DNA from: a virus
IMG/VR virus record: IMGVR_UViG_3300012199_000007
Span: 1-20,319 of that record
DNA: 20,319 nt
Reading direction: 5' to 3' (one strand)
Part shown: piece by piece, positions 12,297 through 18,467 of the stretch
How the letters are laid out: each line of letters opens with the position of its first letter
Numbering within the stretch: position 1 is the stretch's first letter
The notes under the pieces: model-generated
Told to the model about the DNA's origin: nothing
What the model saw: the letters and a program-made list of their open reading frames with translations, nothing else
Database searches by the model: none
Made by a program: the position numbers and the translations under genes

Positions 12297-12494
12297 TCAT
12301 TCTTTCCTTCTATCTATAATCTCTTCCATGATTTTCTGCGCTACTTCTTTATTTTGATGCCCATAGCCAGTGGGACCTAGAATGTCGCTGTATGGGACAA
12401 ACTTGCCGTTATCTATCCTTCCAATCCAATACATGCTTATTCTGTGCCCGTGATACTTCCTCTTGCGTATCACGAAATTTATGTTATCATTCAT
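12297..12494 (-). CDS. Small unknown protein
   Basis: 65 residues from the ATG at 12494: MNDNINFVIRKRKYHGHRIS, then MYWIGRIDNGKFVPYSDIL, then a helical tail (NKEVAQKIMEEIIDRRKE). Unrecognised. The sequence suggests a small beta domain followed by one helix, the layout of short phage proteins that describe how data or nucleic acid is bound, but no motif supports a role. The frame is open to a GTG at 12530 and has ATGs at 12521 and 12503; I prefer 12494 (or 12503) because it keeps the overlap with the upstream gene short, with GGAAAGG just before it. The next gene follows without a gap. Confidence 0.6.
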   Translation of the reverse strand: MNDNINFVIRKRKYHGHRISMYWIGRIDNGKFVPYSDILGPTGYGHQNKEVAQKIMEEIIDRRKE

Positions 12495-12714
12495 CCTTTC
12501 CATCAACTCTCTTATCTGCATCTTGTGCACGTTGTACCCACGTCTCGAAGAGCGCGGCTTGCTCGGTCCCGTCGTAGCTTATCTCAGGACATTTGTGGTG
12601 TATGGCCGTCTTACTGGCGAGATCGAATTTGATCCACTCGCCAGCGGGAAAACGAAAGCCGCATGCTTTGCACGTGCCTGGGAATTTCGCGGTGGTCGTG
12701 ATTTCGTGTGGCAT
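12487..12714 (-). CDS. Small zinc-ribbon-like protein
   Basis: 75 residues: MPHEITTTAKFPGTCKACGF, RFPAGEWIKFDLASKTAIHH, KC and so on. Cys15-x2-Cys18 with His39/His40 and Cys42 forms a plausible single zinc site, and FPAGEWIKF recalls small phage proteins that bind nucleic acid or help replication proteins. No family is certain. AAAGGA lies six bases before the ATG. It ends with an Asp/Lys/Glu-rich tail and overlaps the next gene. Confidence 0.65.
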   Translation of the reverse strand: MPHEITTTAKFPGTCKACGFRFPAGEWIKFDLASKTAIHHKCPEISYDGTEQAALFETWVQRAQDADKRVDGKDE

Positions 12715-12852
12715 ATTCTGTCCTTTCGGTTCGATGCCCTAGAATGCGTCTCCGTCGCGATTCTGGGCGAGTATTTTTTGAGACGGATGATTTTAGCTGA
12801 TACCGTGTCAAGGCCATTTCTCGATGAGTTCCACGGTACCAAAAAAGCATTG

Positions 12853-13140
12853 CTAATGCGCCGGATAGTTGATCGTCGTCTGGCTGACGGTCTTTTGTAT
12901 CTTTTGCTTTGCCCGTGGCGTCCGCTCCTCTGCCATGCGGCCTTGCTTTGTCTTCGATGCATCCTCCATTTCTTTCTTCTTGCCCACGACGTAGGCGGCT
13001 CCCTCATCCCCTGTGAATACCAGCGTACAGCACTGGAAACGCCCGCCTATGCGCAACGACACGACAAAGCGGCCTCTGTACCCCAACAGCAGATTGAGCC
13101 CCGCGTCTGAGATCACTTCCTCAAATTGCGCTTCTCGCAT
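12853..13140 (-). CDS. Small unknown protein with a basic tail
   Basis: 95 residues from the ATG at 13140 (MREAQFEEVISDAGLNLLLG). The frame is open to a TTG at 13161, but that has no binding site, whereas AAAGGA precedes 13140 by nine bases. Residues 1-55 look like a small mixed domain (RFVVSLRIGGRFQCCTLVFT); from about 60 the protein is Lys/Arg/Glu-rich and probably unstructured (KKKEMEDASKTKQGRM...). It overlaps the preceding gene by 20 bases. Function unknown. A 138-base gap without a convincing gene follows (12715-12852). Confidence 0.55.
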   Translation of the reverse strand: MREAQFEEVISDAGLNLLLGYRGRFVVSLRIGGRFQCCTLVFTGDEGAAYVVGKKKEMEDASKTKQGRMAEERTPRAKQKIQKTVSQTTINYPAH

Positions 13141-13432
13141 CTTGACGTATCCTTTCTTCAAAATGCACTACGCATGGACAAACATAGATCTCTAGCCTCT
13201 CATGCCATACAAACTTCTCCACGCTTCTCAGACATGTCCGTCTCGCACAATAGCCGTGCTTGCTACAATACAGCGTGCCTGACGGGCTTCTGAGCGTGGC
13301 GGGCTCAGAACATTCTTCTTTGCAGCAGACGCCCAGAGGCTCTACTACAGTTACCGGTCTTGGTGGACTCGGCGGTACCTTCGCACTGCTGTCCGCTACA
13401 GGCGTCTCGAAGAGAACTTCTTGTACTGTCAT
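13121..13432 (-). CDS. Cysteine-rich, probable zinc-binding small protein
   Basis: 103 residues. The first 33 are Pro/Val-rich and look flexible (SSAKVPPSPPRPVTVVEPLG). Then come several cysteine pairs: VCCKEECSEPATLRSPSGTL, YCSKHGYCARRTCLRSVEKF and YVCPCVVH, enough for one or two zinc sites. The C-terminus is basic. It is coupled by ATGA to the winged-helix gene before it, so the two may act together, for example in early gene control; this is a guess from context only. Confidence 0.65.
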   Translation of the reverse strand: MTVQEVLFETPVADSSAKVPPSPPRPVTVVEPLGVCCKEECSEPATLRSPSGTLYCSKHGYCARRTCLRSVEKFVWHERLEIYVCPCVVHFEERIRQDARSAI

Positions 13433-13758
13433 GCCATACTCTCTTTCTCATCAGAACTTGGCAGAAGCGCATACCCATAGCCAAGAACACAATATACATA
13501 GATGCCTGTACCTTGCAGCTTATTCCGTATGCGATCAATGTGCTTGTCCATCATAATGCGCACCTTTTCATCTACCGTGCAATTATAGACGATATAGGTC
13601 AGCTCAGAGTAGGGAACAGGGACACCATGCCGCAAAGGATACAGCAAACGATACTCCGTCGGCGTGAGAGGAACAATCCGCTCTCCGATGAAGATCAGGT
13701 GCCGTTGCGTCTCCCACCGGATATGCACGGTTTTCGGACTGTAGTCTCGCACTATCAT
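13429..13758 (-). CDS. Stand-alone OmpR/PhoB-type winged-helix DNA-binding protein
   Basis: 109 residues that are almost only the DNA-binding output domain of an OmpR-family response regulator: short beta strands (VHIRWETQRHLIFIGERIVP), LTPTEYRLLYPLRHGVPVPY at 31-50, the recognition-helix region DKHIDRIRNKLQGTG, and the closing hairpin IYVYCVLGYGYALL. There is no phosphoacceptor (receiver) domain, so it is unlikely to be controlled by a histidine kinase in the usual way. It probably regulates phage or host promoters. It is ATGA-coupled to genes on both sides. Confidence 0.8.
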   Translation of the reverse strand: MIVRDYSPKTVHIRWETQRHLIFIGERIVPLTPTEYRLLYPLRHGVPVPYSELTYIVYNCTVDEKVRIMMDKHIDRIRNKLQGTGIYVYCVLGYGYALLPSSDEKESMA

Positions 13759-14075
13759 CTCTTTCCCCCTGGTGGCTTCCCACGCTTGCCGCCTCTCACG
13801 ATGCCTATCTTGTGGTCTCCCGCCTCATAGAATTGTTTGCCTGTATCAGTGGCGTAGTGGGCAAATATCTCAGCAACGTAGGACTCTCCACCAAGCTCTT
13901 CAAGCTGGACGAGCAGTGTGCCAAACATCGCGATGCTCTCCTCACGCGTGATCTGGTCAAACTCCATCAGAGTCTCAACATGGTTGCCTTCGCGTATTGC
14001 CGTGAGTGTTGCACCGCTTGTACCTGTGTGATGGATCGTTGTTCCATCACTCTTTTCGATCGTTGTTATTGTCAT
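13755..14075 (-). CDS. Unknown small protein
   Basis: 106 residues, unrecognised. It starts MTITTIEKSDGTTIHHTGTS, has an acidic helical middle (LMEFDQITREESIAMFGTLL, VQLEELGGESYVAEIFAHYA) and a very basic Gly/Pro/Lys/Arg tail (VRGGKRGKPPGGKR) that could bind nucleic acid. Its stop overlaps the start of the winged-helix gene as ATGA, so the two are likely co-made. The ribosome binding site is modest (GAGAG four bases before the ATG). Confidence 0.6.
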   Translation of the reverse strand: MTITTIEKSDGTTIHHTGTSGATLTAIREGNHVETLMEFDQITREESIAMFGTLLVQLEELGGESYVAEIFAHYATDTGKQFYEAGDHKIGIVRGGKRGKPPGGKR

Positions 14076-14110
14076 TGTACTCTCTTTCTCCTATCCATGT
14101 GTGGACGGGA

Positions 14111-14392
14111 CTACTCTTCTTCCACTGGCATCTCAGGAAGGAGCCAGTCAATGAATGCCAGGATAATCTCGTAATGTGCCGCTGTCCGTAGTTCAGGATG
14201 CACTGCATCCCTGCCAACAAAGCGAGCGACAAACTTCTTCAACAGTTCGTAATCCTGCCAACGATAGGCAGAATGAGCGCCTGATAATGCCAGATCAATC
14301 AGCATATCCATGCGCTCCGGTTCATGGTCGAATATCTCGACCAGATACTGCTGCTGGTGTAAGGCATCGAGAGCCTTACGCTTGGTGACCAT
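14111..14392 (-). CDS. Unknown small helical protein
   Basis: 93 residues, unrecognised, predicted almost all helical: MVTKRKALDALHQQQYLVEI, then a run of acidic and aromatic helices (WQDYELLKKFVARFVGRDAV, AHYEIILAFIDWLLPEMPVE). No cysteine, no membrane segment. ATG at 14392 with AGGAT eight bases upstream. A near-copy of the end of the primase gene lies about 40 bases upstream (14433-14450), which suggests this gene once followed the primase directly. Confidence 0.6.
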   Translation of the reverse strand: MVTKRKALDALHQQQYLVEIFDHEPERMDMLIDLALSGAHSAYRWQDYELLKKFVARFVGRDAVHPELRTAAHYEIILAFIDWLLPEMPVEEE

Positions 14393-14432
14393 TTTTTCGA
14401 TCCTATGACTATGTGAAACACGTTCTACTCCT

Positions 14433-14450
14433 TATGCTGTTACTAATTCT
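14433..14450. repeat. Direct repeat, copy 1 (matches the end of the primase gene)
   Basis: TATGCTGTTACTAATTCT, identical to 15090-15107 at 17 of 18 positions. On the minus strand it reads GAA TTA GTA ACA GCA TAA, against GAA TTA GCA ACA GCA TAG at the primase end, so it looks like a leftover of a second copy of the primase 3' end. Weaker similarity continues for about ten more bases (GTTCT...CTC). Confidence 0.65.
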
Positions 14451-14486
14451 GCTTATAGTCAATGGCTGTAAGCGCTACTAGTGTGC

Positions 14487-15077
14487 TTAACATGCAATAT
14501 GATTGTACTTTCTTAAGAACATCTGTATTGCTACATCAGGCACAAGCCACTCATCAAGAAACATATCATCTGCCATATTGCAAGCGAACCAAATATCCTT
14601 CTCTTTCCATTCTTTATTAGTCCCTGCTAACCATATAGTTTTGTTAAGTGCTCTTGCATATCCAATTTCTGCAAGAGTCCCATAACATGTTGTGCATTCA
14701 AGCCAGGCAAAGACGATATCAGAGCGCTTAATAGCATCCATACACCAATCCACAACAGCGCTTTGTCTAGAAGGAAAGTCCGACCCATAGACATATCCTG
14801 GTGTTCTCTCACCACTATCCTCATCCATTTCATCAAACTCGGCACCCATACCATGCGAATTGTGCCCATGAAAGCATCCATGATCGTCAGAAACAAAGTA
14901 TGGTCCTGTATAATCAAGTCCGAACACGGCTCCGGGAAGAACAGGCCATTGCGCCATGGGAGTTGCATCGCATCTCCCTCCACACGTGCCTGCAAAAGTT
15001 CCCCGCAAACCTTTGATTATCTTATGTCTCCAATCACCTTTTGAGATCTTACCAGCCAGGTAAATTGATTTAGTCAT
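14487..15077 (-). CDS. Nucleoside 2-deoxyribosyltransferase-like protein
   Basis: 196 residues. MTKSIYLAGKISKGDWRHKI matches the N-terminal strand and loop (YLAGKI/P...W) of nucleoside deoxyribosyltransferases and related N-glycosidases. RSDIVFAWLECTTCYGTLAE, IGYARALNKTIWLAG contains the typical SD-hVhAhL strand and the catalytic-type Glu137 in GTLAEIGYA. Between them is a Gly/His-rich insertion (VSDDHGCFHGHNSHGMGAEF), which I recall from one branch of this family. The family swaps or hydrolyses the base of (deoxy)nucleosides or nucleotides, so a role in nucleotide pools, DNA modification or defence-signal removal is possible. It lies between primase and small early genes and is flanked by a direct repeat, so it may be a late-acquired cassette. 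Confidence 0.75.
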   Translation of the reverse strand: MTKSIYLAGKISKGDWRHKIIKGLRGTFAGTCGGRCDATPMAQWPVLPGAVFGLDYTGPYFVSDDHGCFHGHNSHGMGAEFDEMDEDSGERTPGYVYGSDFPSRQSAVVDWCMDAIKRSDIVFAWLECTTCYGTLAEIGYARALNKTIWLAGTNKEWKEKDIWFACNMADDMFLDEWLVPDVAIQMFLRKYNHIAC

Positions 15078-15088
15078 TTGTTCTCTCT

Positions 15089-16210
15089 CTATGCTGTTGC
15101 TAATTCTTGTACTTGTTCAAAAAGGTCCGGTCTACATTTCTCGCAATACGGGTTACCATCTCCAGGATCAAAGCTCATAATTTCATCTGCGGGTATTTTG
15201 TCGGGGTCCCAACCCTCAAATGAGGGGAATGGCTGCTGACAGGTATGGCACTTCAAGCGATCATCATACTCACCTAGTGCGGCCTGCACCCATGAGATGA
15301 TGTCCAATCCGTAACGCAACATATCGTTGATATCATGGACAATCGGTTGCCAGCGAATAGCATTTGGTAGGATGCCAAGCCAATACTCAGCAGCAGCATT
15401 TCCCTTCTCATCACGATCAAAAGCAATGAACACATGCTTGGCACAGGAGAGAAGGGCCTCCCACTTAGGAGCGCGGCTTCCCGTTGTCGTACCCGTCGCA
15501 ACCGCTATAACACAATCTCCTGCCTCCTGGGCTATTGAAAGAGCGTCTAGCTCACCTTCCACCAGGAATACTGGTCTTTTGAGCCTGAGTGCATCCGCCA
15601 GATAGAGCCCACTGTTAGAGCTTCCCTTTACCATCCGATAACGTTTCTCCTTTGGAGATCCTAGATCTACGGTGCGATACTGAATACGCCAATACTGACC
15701 ATCAGAGAACCAAGGAAAGACAATGCAAGGTGCCTTATTCCAGTCTGCATTCGAGATCACAGCATAACCAAGTCTGGCGTTGGCTATCGTCTCATCGATC
15801 AGTCCGCGCCCATGCAGATAATCAAGACCTATTGTTCCTGCACTAGACCAAAGTCGATCTATTGCCTCTTCAGAATAACCATCTGCTCTCTTCTGCCAAG
15901 ACTGCGACTCAAAATCTTTTACGTTATGTAAAGGCTTGCTCGGCAAGGTCACAAGGCTATCAATTCCGAGAAATTGTTTTGCCTCCTGGAAGCTCATCCC
16001 ACGGATTTCTCTCAGGTAAGAAATACCATCCCCCCAACCTTCCGTCTCAGCAGGGTGGCAACCTCTGCACATCCAAGCGCCTCCCTCTTTCCTACTTGGC
16101 TGTACATGAAAACGATCATTTCCCCCACATCTTGGACATGGACCGCATCGCTCTCTGACGCTTGCTCTCTTCAGAGAAGTATCGGTTTCTGCTAGATCAA
16201 GAACGTTCAT
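15089..16210 (-). CDS. DnaG-like primase (zinc finger plus TOPRIM)
   Basis: 373 residues. The N-terminal CHC2-type zinc finger is CPRCGGNDRFHV with Cys25/Cys28, then WMCRGC with Cys48/Cys51. The TOPRIM domain has VFLVEGELDALSIA (Glu218) and FIAFDRDEKGN (Asp265, Asp267), the metal-binding residues for RNA primer synthesis. Unlike T7 gp4, the helicase is a separate gene just upstream. The C-terminus carries an extra CHTCQQPFP...YCEKC pair (Cys321/324, Cys356/359), a second zinc ribbon not normal for minimal primases. The start at 16210 has AAAGGAG six bases upstream. The gene follows the origin-like repeats. Confidence 0.9.
   Translation of the reverse strand: MNVLDLAETDTSLKRASVRERCGPCPRCGGNDRFHVQPSRKEGGAWMCRGCHPAETEGWGDGISYLREIRGMSFQEAKQFLGIDSLVTLPSKPLHNVKDFESQSWQKRADGYSEEAIDRLWSSAGTIGLDYLHGRGLIDETIANARLGYAVISNADWNKAPCIVFPWFSDGQYWRIQYRTVDLGSPKEKRYRMVKGSSNSGLYLADALRLKRPVFLVEGELDALSIAQEAGDCVIAVATGTTTGSRAPKWEALLSCAKHVFIAFDRDEKGNAAAEYWLGILPNAIRWQPIVHDINDMLRYGLDIISWVQAALGEYDDRLKCHTCQQPFPSFEGWDPDKIPADEIMSFDPGDGNPYCEKCRPDLFEQVQELATA
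15090..15107. repeat. Direct repeat, copy 2 (3' end of the primase gene)
   Basis: TATGCTGTTGCTAATTCT, covering the last codons of the primase gene (E-L-A-T-A-stop). It matches 14433-14450 with one mismatch. The two copies bracket exactly the deoxyribosyltransferase-like gene. Confidence 0.65.
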
Positions 16211-16251
16211 TTTGTCTCCTTTAGAACCCTGTTACTTTCAACTTTGTCTAC

Positions 16252-16415
16252 CTTTCACTTTAGTCACTTTAGTCACTTTGCTCTATAAACCCGCTTGCAG
16301 AGCCATTCTATAAAAGTGACAGGGTGTCACTTTCAAGTGTCGCTTTTATTTTTTTTTATAAGTGACTAAAGAGACTAAAGGGATGAAAGTGACTAAAGTG
16401 ACAGTGGTGACAGGG
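16252..16415. other. Repeat-rich gap between helicase and primase, candidate replication origin
   Basis: The gap holds at least six copies of GTGAC or its complement. On the left they are inverted (TTTCACTTTAGTCACTTT, then AGTCACTTTG, 16253-16280); in the centre there is a palindrome (16313-16333); on the right they are direct (AGTGACTAAAGAGACTAAAG at 16361-16380, AAAGTGACTAAAGTGACAG at 16386-16404, GGTGACAGGG). A T-rich tract (16344-16359) lies in the middle as a possible unwinding element. Iterons plus an AT-rich tract between helicase and primase genes are typical of phage origins. A transcript could also fold here: GTCACTTTAGTCACTTT on the left is the exact complement of 16386-16402 on the right. 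Confidence 0.6.
16313..16333. repeat. Perfect 9-bp palindrome in the origin-like region
   Basis: AAAGTGACA, three G, then TGTCACTTT. It has the same GTGAC core as the flanking repeats, in both orientations. A second, wider pair (ATAAAAGTGAC at 16310 and GTCGCTTTTAT at 16339) encloses it with one mismatch. It is a probable dimer-binding site. Confidence 0.7.
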
Positions 16416-17693
16416 TTAAGTGGTAGGATTGATACCAGAATGTGCAGCATATAACCCCCTTGCTTCTTTTTTGATTTGGTCATCATTAACCATACGTCCT
16501 AATGTCTTTTTGACGTTATCTATCCCCATTTCCAGTTCATCACAAATCTGTGAGGGAGTTAGTGCATCTGGGAAATGTTCCTTGAGACACTGAAGTATTT
16601 TTTGACGGCCTTCCCCCGGAACATCTGTAGGCTTGCTCATCAGTTCCTGATCAGTATGGGTGCTGATCCCTTCCCATCGGATGTAGGGTCGCTCATCCCC
16701 CTGTTCCTCATCGGACACAATGCTATAGAGAAGCTTGGGCGCTTGCTTGGAGAGATTGTTCTTGATGTTGGCAAGGACGCACTGGCTATCGTCATCAGGA
16801 TTTTTGACGACCATCATGCCGATACGGGCGAATCCTATGAAAGCGATAGAGCCCCCTCCTGCATAGATAGCTTTGTCGCCACCACTTTTGTTTAAATGGC
16901 GAATGAGGATAACAGCCACATTACACCGCTCTGCAAGGATTTTGAGGGGAATAAGTGCCGCTCTCACCTCACTATCCTTATAGGTATCCTTCCCGCCTAG
17001 CAGTGCCATGATTGGATCTATAAACACGATCCGGGCCTCGACTCGTTTGATCGCAGATTCTAAGAGAGGAAGATCTTCCGAGATATCAAAAGGGCGTTTG
17101 ACGATCTGACCATCTGCTGTCCTAACATTGACTTCTCCAATGGAAGAGACTTTATCAAGACGTGCGCCAGCTCTAGCCAGACGCGGTTGAATGGTGTCTT
17201 CTAGTCCATCTTCCATACTAAGAATGACCGCGCCTCCTATAGAGACGGGACGCTCTTCGTTAGGCATGGCTCTACCAGTGGTGAGGCGAGCGATGATATC
17301 GAACATGAGTGTGGTTTTCCCAAGCCCGGGATCACCATCCAACAAGTGCAGCTTGCGAATGGCAAGTCGTCCTTTCCATAGCCACGTGATAGGTTCAGGA
17401 GTGACTTCAGAAAGAAGAGTATCTGGGAGGACTGGCTCTTGCTCGTATGGAGTCGCTAGCCAGTTCGTGAGGAATGGATGTTTTCGTCTGAGGACTTCCA
17501 AGTAGGCATTGAAATCGTCCATCCCTCCTCTTTGGTAGTTTTCGCGAAGGGCAAGGTATTCATCCTGCCATTGTCCCATAATAGAGGCACTATCCTCTGG
17601 AAGGTTCATATAGCCGATGGTATAGCAAATAAACTGTATAAATGGTGTATCTGCCTCTGTGGGCTTACGATTTCTTCCCCTCATAGTCGTCAT
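16416..17693 (-). CDS. RepA-like hexameric replicative helicase / AAA ATPase
   Basis: 425 residues. Residues about 95-330 form a RecA-like ATPase of the AAA_25/RepA type: Walker A GDPGLGKTT (120-128), a strand with SMEDG (159-163), Walker B RIVFIDPIMALLGG with Asp226, and VILIRHLNKSGG (261-272), where the His-Leu-Asn is the usual sensor motif. The C-terminal 60 residues (ILQCLKEHFPDALTPSQICD, VKKTLGRMVNDDQIKKE) look like a winged helix that could bind the repeats just downstream. The N-terminal 30-90 part is unassigned. It probably acts as origin-binding and unwinding ATPase for phage replication. The start at 17693 has a weak binding site; an ATG three codons later is possible. A strong promoter lies about 80 bases upstream. 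Confidence 0.85.
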   Translation of the reverse strand: MTTMRGRNRKPTEADTPFIQFICYTIGYMNLPEDSASIMGQWQDEYLALRENYQRGGMDDFNAYLEVLRRKHPFLTNWLATPYEQEPVLPDTLLSEVTPEPITWLWKGRLAIRKLHLLDGDPGLGKTTLMFDIIARLTTGRAMPNEERPVSIGGAVILSMEDGLEDTIQPRLARAGARLDKVSSIGEVNVRTADGQIVKRPFDISEDLPLLESAIKRVEARIVFIDPIMALLGGKDTYKDSEVRAALIPLKILAERCNVAVILIRHLNKSGGDKAIYAGGGSIAFIGFARIGMMVVKNPDDDSQCVLANIKNNLSKQAPKLLYSIVSDEEQGDERPYIRWEGISTHTDQELMSKPTDVPGEGRQKILQCLKEHFPDALTPSQICDELEMGIDNVKKTLGRMVNDDQIKKEARGLYAAHSGINPTT

Positions 17694-17723
17694 GCCTATC
17701 TCGCTTTCTTCTCTACATTTCTC

Positions 17724-17752
17724 TTGACAGGTGTCGAATGCTTATGGTATAT
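17724..17752 (+). promoter_or_regulatory. Candidate promoter for the XRE regulator
   Basis: The plus strand has a perfect -35 TTGACA (17724-17729), 17 bases and GTATAT (17747-17752) as a weak -10. A better -10, TATAAT (17804-17809), lies nearer the gene, but its start point would fall inside the ribosome binding site and its -35 (TAGTCA) is poor. I prefer the upstream one, with low certainty. Confidence 0.4.
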
Positions 17753-17769
17753 GTATCTTAGACATATAC
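17747..17769. promoter_or_regulatory. Operator-like inverted repeat in the divergent control region
   Basis: GTATATGT (17747-17754) and ACATATAC (17762-17769) form perfect 8-bp half-sites separated by seven bases. The left arm covers the plus-strand -10 candidate and the right arm touches the minus-strand -10, so one bound repressor dimer could silence both directions. The XRE protein encoded beside it is the obvious candidate ligand. Confidence 0.5.
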
Positions 17770-17771
17770 TA

Positions 17772-17800
17772 ATTGTAGCATAGTCATATATGGCTGTCAA
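17772..17800 (-). promoter_or_regulatory. Strong promoter for the replication genes
   Basis: The minus strand reads TTGACA (17800-17795), a 17-base spacer and TACAAT (17777-17772): a consensus -35, ideal spacing and five of six -10 matches. The expected start near 17765 gives a leader of about 70 bases to the helicase gene. It is the best sigma-70-type promoter in the window and is probably the main early promoter. Confidence 0.7.
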
Positions 17801-17825
17801 GCATATAATAGAGAGGTGATGTACA

Positions 17826-18134
17826 ATGCAACAACCGAATAGCGGTCGGAATCTGGGAAGCCAGATTGAGGCTGCTCGTGAGCGCAAGAGTAAGAAAAAT
17901 GGTGGATATACTCTGTATAGGCTTGCCAAAGATGCAAAGATGGATTATTCTCAGTTGCATCGGGTCGTTCATAATAAGTCGATGCCGTCGCGTGATAAGT
18001 TAGTGAAGATCTGCGCTGCCTTGGGGTGTAGTCTAGAAGAGGCAAGAGAGATATTCGAGGCCACTGAATACCGGGCTCCTTCCTCCGAAGATTTGGAGAG
18101 GAGCCCACAAGATCGCATAGCAACCGCAGTGTAG
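17826..18134 (+). CDS. XRE-family helix-turn-helix regulator (repressor candidate)
   Basis: 102 residues, the only gene on the plus strand. The Cro/CI-type domain covers about 25-80: GGYTLYRLAKDAKMDYSQLH, RVVHNKSMPSRDKLVKICAA, LGCSLEEAREIF. The N-terminus is basic (GSQIEAARERKSKKNG) and the short C-terminal tail has no protease-like or oligomerisation domain. GAGGTGAT five bases before the ATG is a near-perfect ribosome binding site. A divergent position to the helicase operon with an operator-like repeat between, and an own terminator, fit a lysogeny repressor or Cro-like switch. No RecA-sensitive domain means an SOS cleavage mode is not evident. Confidence 0.85.
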   Translation: MQQPNSGRNLGSQIEAARERKSKKNGGYTLYRLAKDAKMDYSQLHRVVHNKSMPSRDKLVKICAALGCSLEEAREIFEATEYRAPSSEDLERSPQDRIATAV

Positions 18135-18164
18135 GGACGAGTCCATATCGTCCCTCTTCTTTTT
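18133..18164 (+). terminator. Intrinsic terminator of the XRE gene
   Basis: AGGGACGA (18133-18140) and TCGTCCCT (18148-18155) pair perfectly around seven bases, followed by CTTCTTTTT. It starts at the stop codon. It works only in the plus direction; on the minus strand no T-run follows. Confidence 0.85.
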
Positions 18165-18233
18165 GCTTACTTCCTTGTGTAACAGTCTGCCCATCCGTTC
18201 GTGTGCCCGTATACCCGTACATCGCGCTAGTGT

Positions 18234-18467
18234 TCATGTTGTCATCTCCTGTCCTATATGGAAGTTCATTTTGAATACGGTATCTAGTGCCATCCATTCT
18301 CCAATAGTCTTGACAACGACCATGCCGCCGTATTCCATGCCGATACGCCCGTTGCTCATGAGAAACACCTTGGGCGCGTGTAGTGCACCGTGCTTGTCTG
18401 CTGACCAATTGCGGCACATGTCCATGTAGAGCGTGTGCTGTATCTCTTCTGATGGTTCGTTGCTCAT
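18234..18467 (-). CDS. Unknown small protein
   Basis: 77 residues from the ATG at 18467 (MSNEPSEEIQHTLYMDMCRN...). The frame is open further upstream, but the 18467 start overlaps the preceding stop as ATGA and has GAGG five bases before it, so it is chosen. The middle (HAPKVFLMSNGRIGMEYGGM, VVVKTIGEWMALDTVF) suggests a small beta domain. No family recognised. It is the last clear gene of the small-gene series before the XRE gene, which reads toward it. Confidence 0.65.
   Translation of the reverse strand: MSNEPSEEIQHTLYMDMCRNWSADKHGALHAPKVFLMSNGRIGMEYGGMVVVKTIGEWMALDTVFKMNFHIGQEMTT

Noticed and set aside
12611-12850. 79-codon minus-strand ORF (MLFWYRGTHREMALTRYQL...) in the gap between two small genes
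   Set aside because: It is very Arg-rich, runs deep into the next gene in another frame, and has no ribosome binding site. I see no convincing gene in 12715-12852.
12841-12853. GCATTGCTAATGC, similar to the hairpin arm at 5250-5297
   Set aside because: Only a ten-base similarity (AAAGCATTGC) and a weak 5-bp palindrome; not enough to call a second copy of the hairpin element.
12579-13007. 142-codon minus-strand ORF overlapping three small genes
   Set aside because: Its composition (Arg, Ser, Lys and Pro-rich) is that of an out-of-frame shadow of the genes at 12853-13140 and 12487-12714.
12463-13110. 215-codon plus-strand ORF
   Set aside because: It lies antisense to four tightly packed small genes with good binding sites, and its Leu/Arg/Cys-rich sequence fits an antisense shadow.
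16252-16415. CRISPR-like array in the GTGAC repeat region
   Set aside because: Units are only 5-11 bases, irregularly spaced and in both orientations; there are no spacers of constant length.
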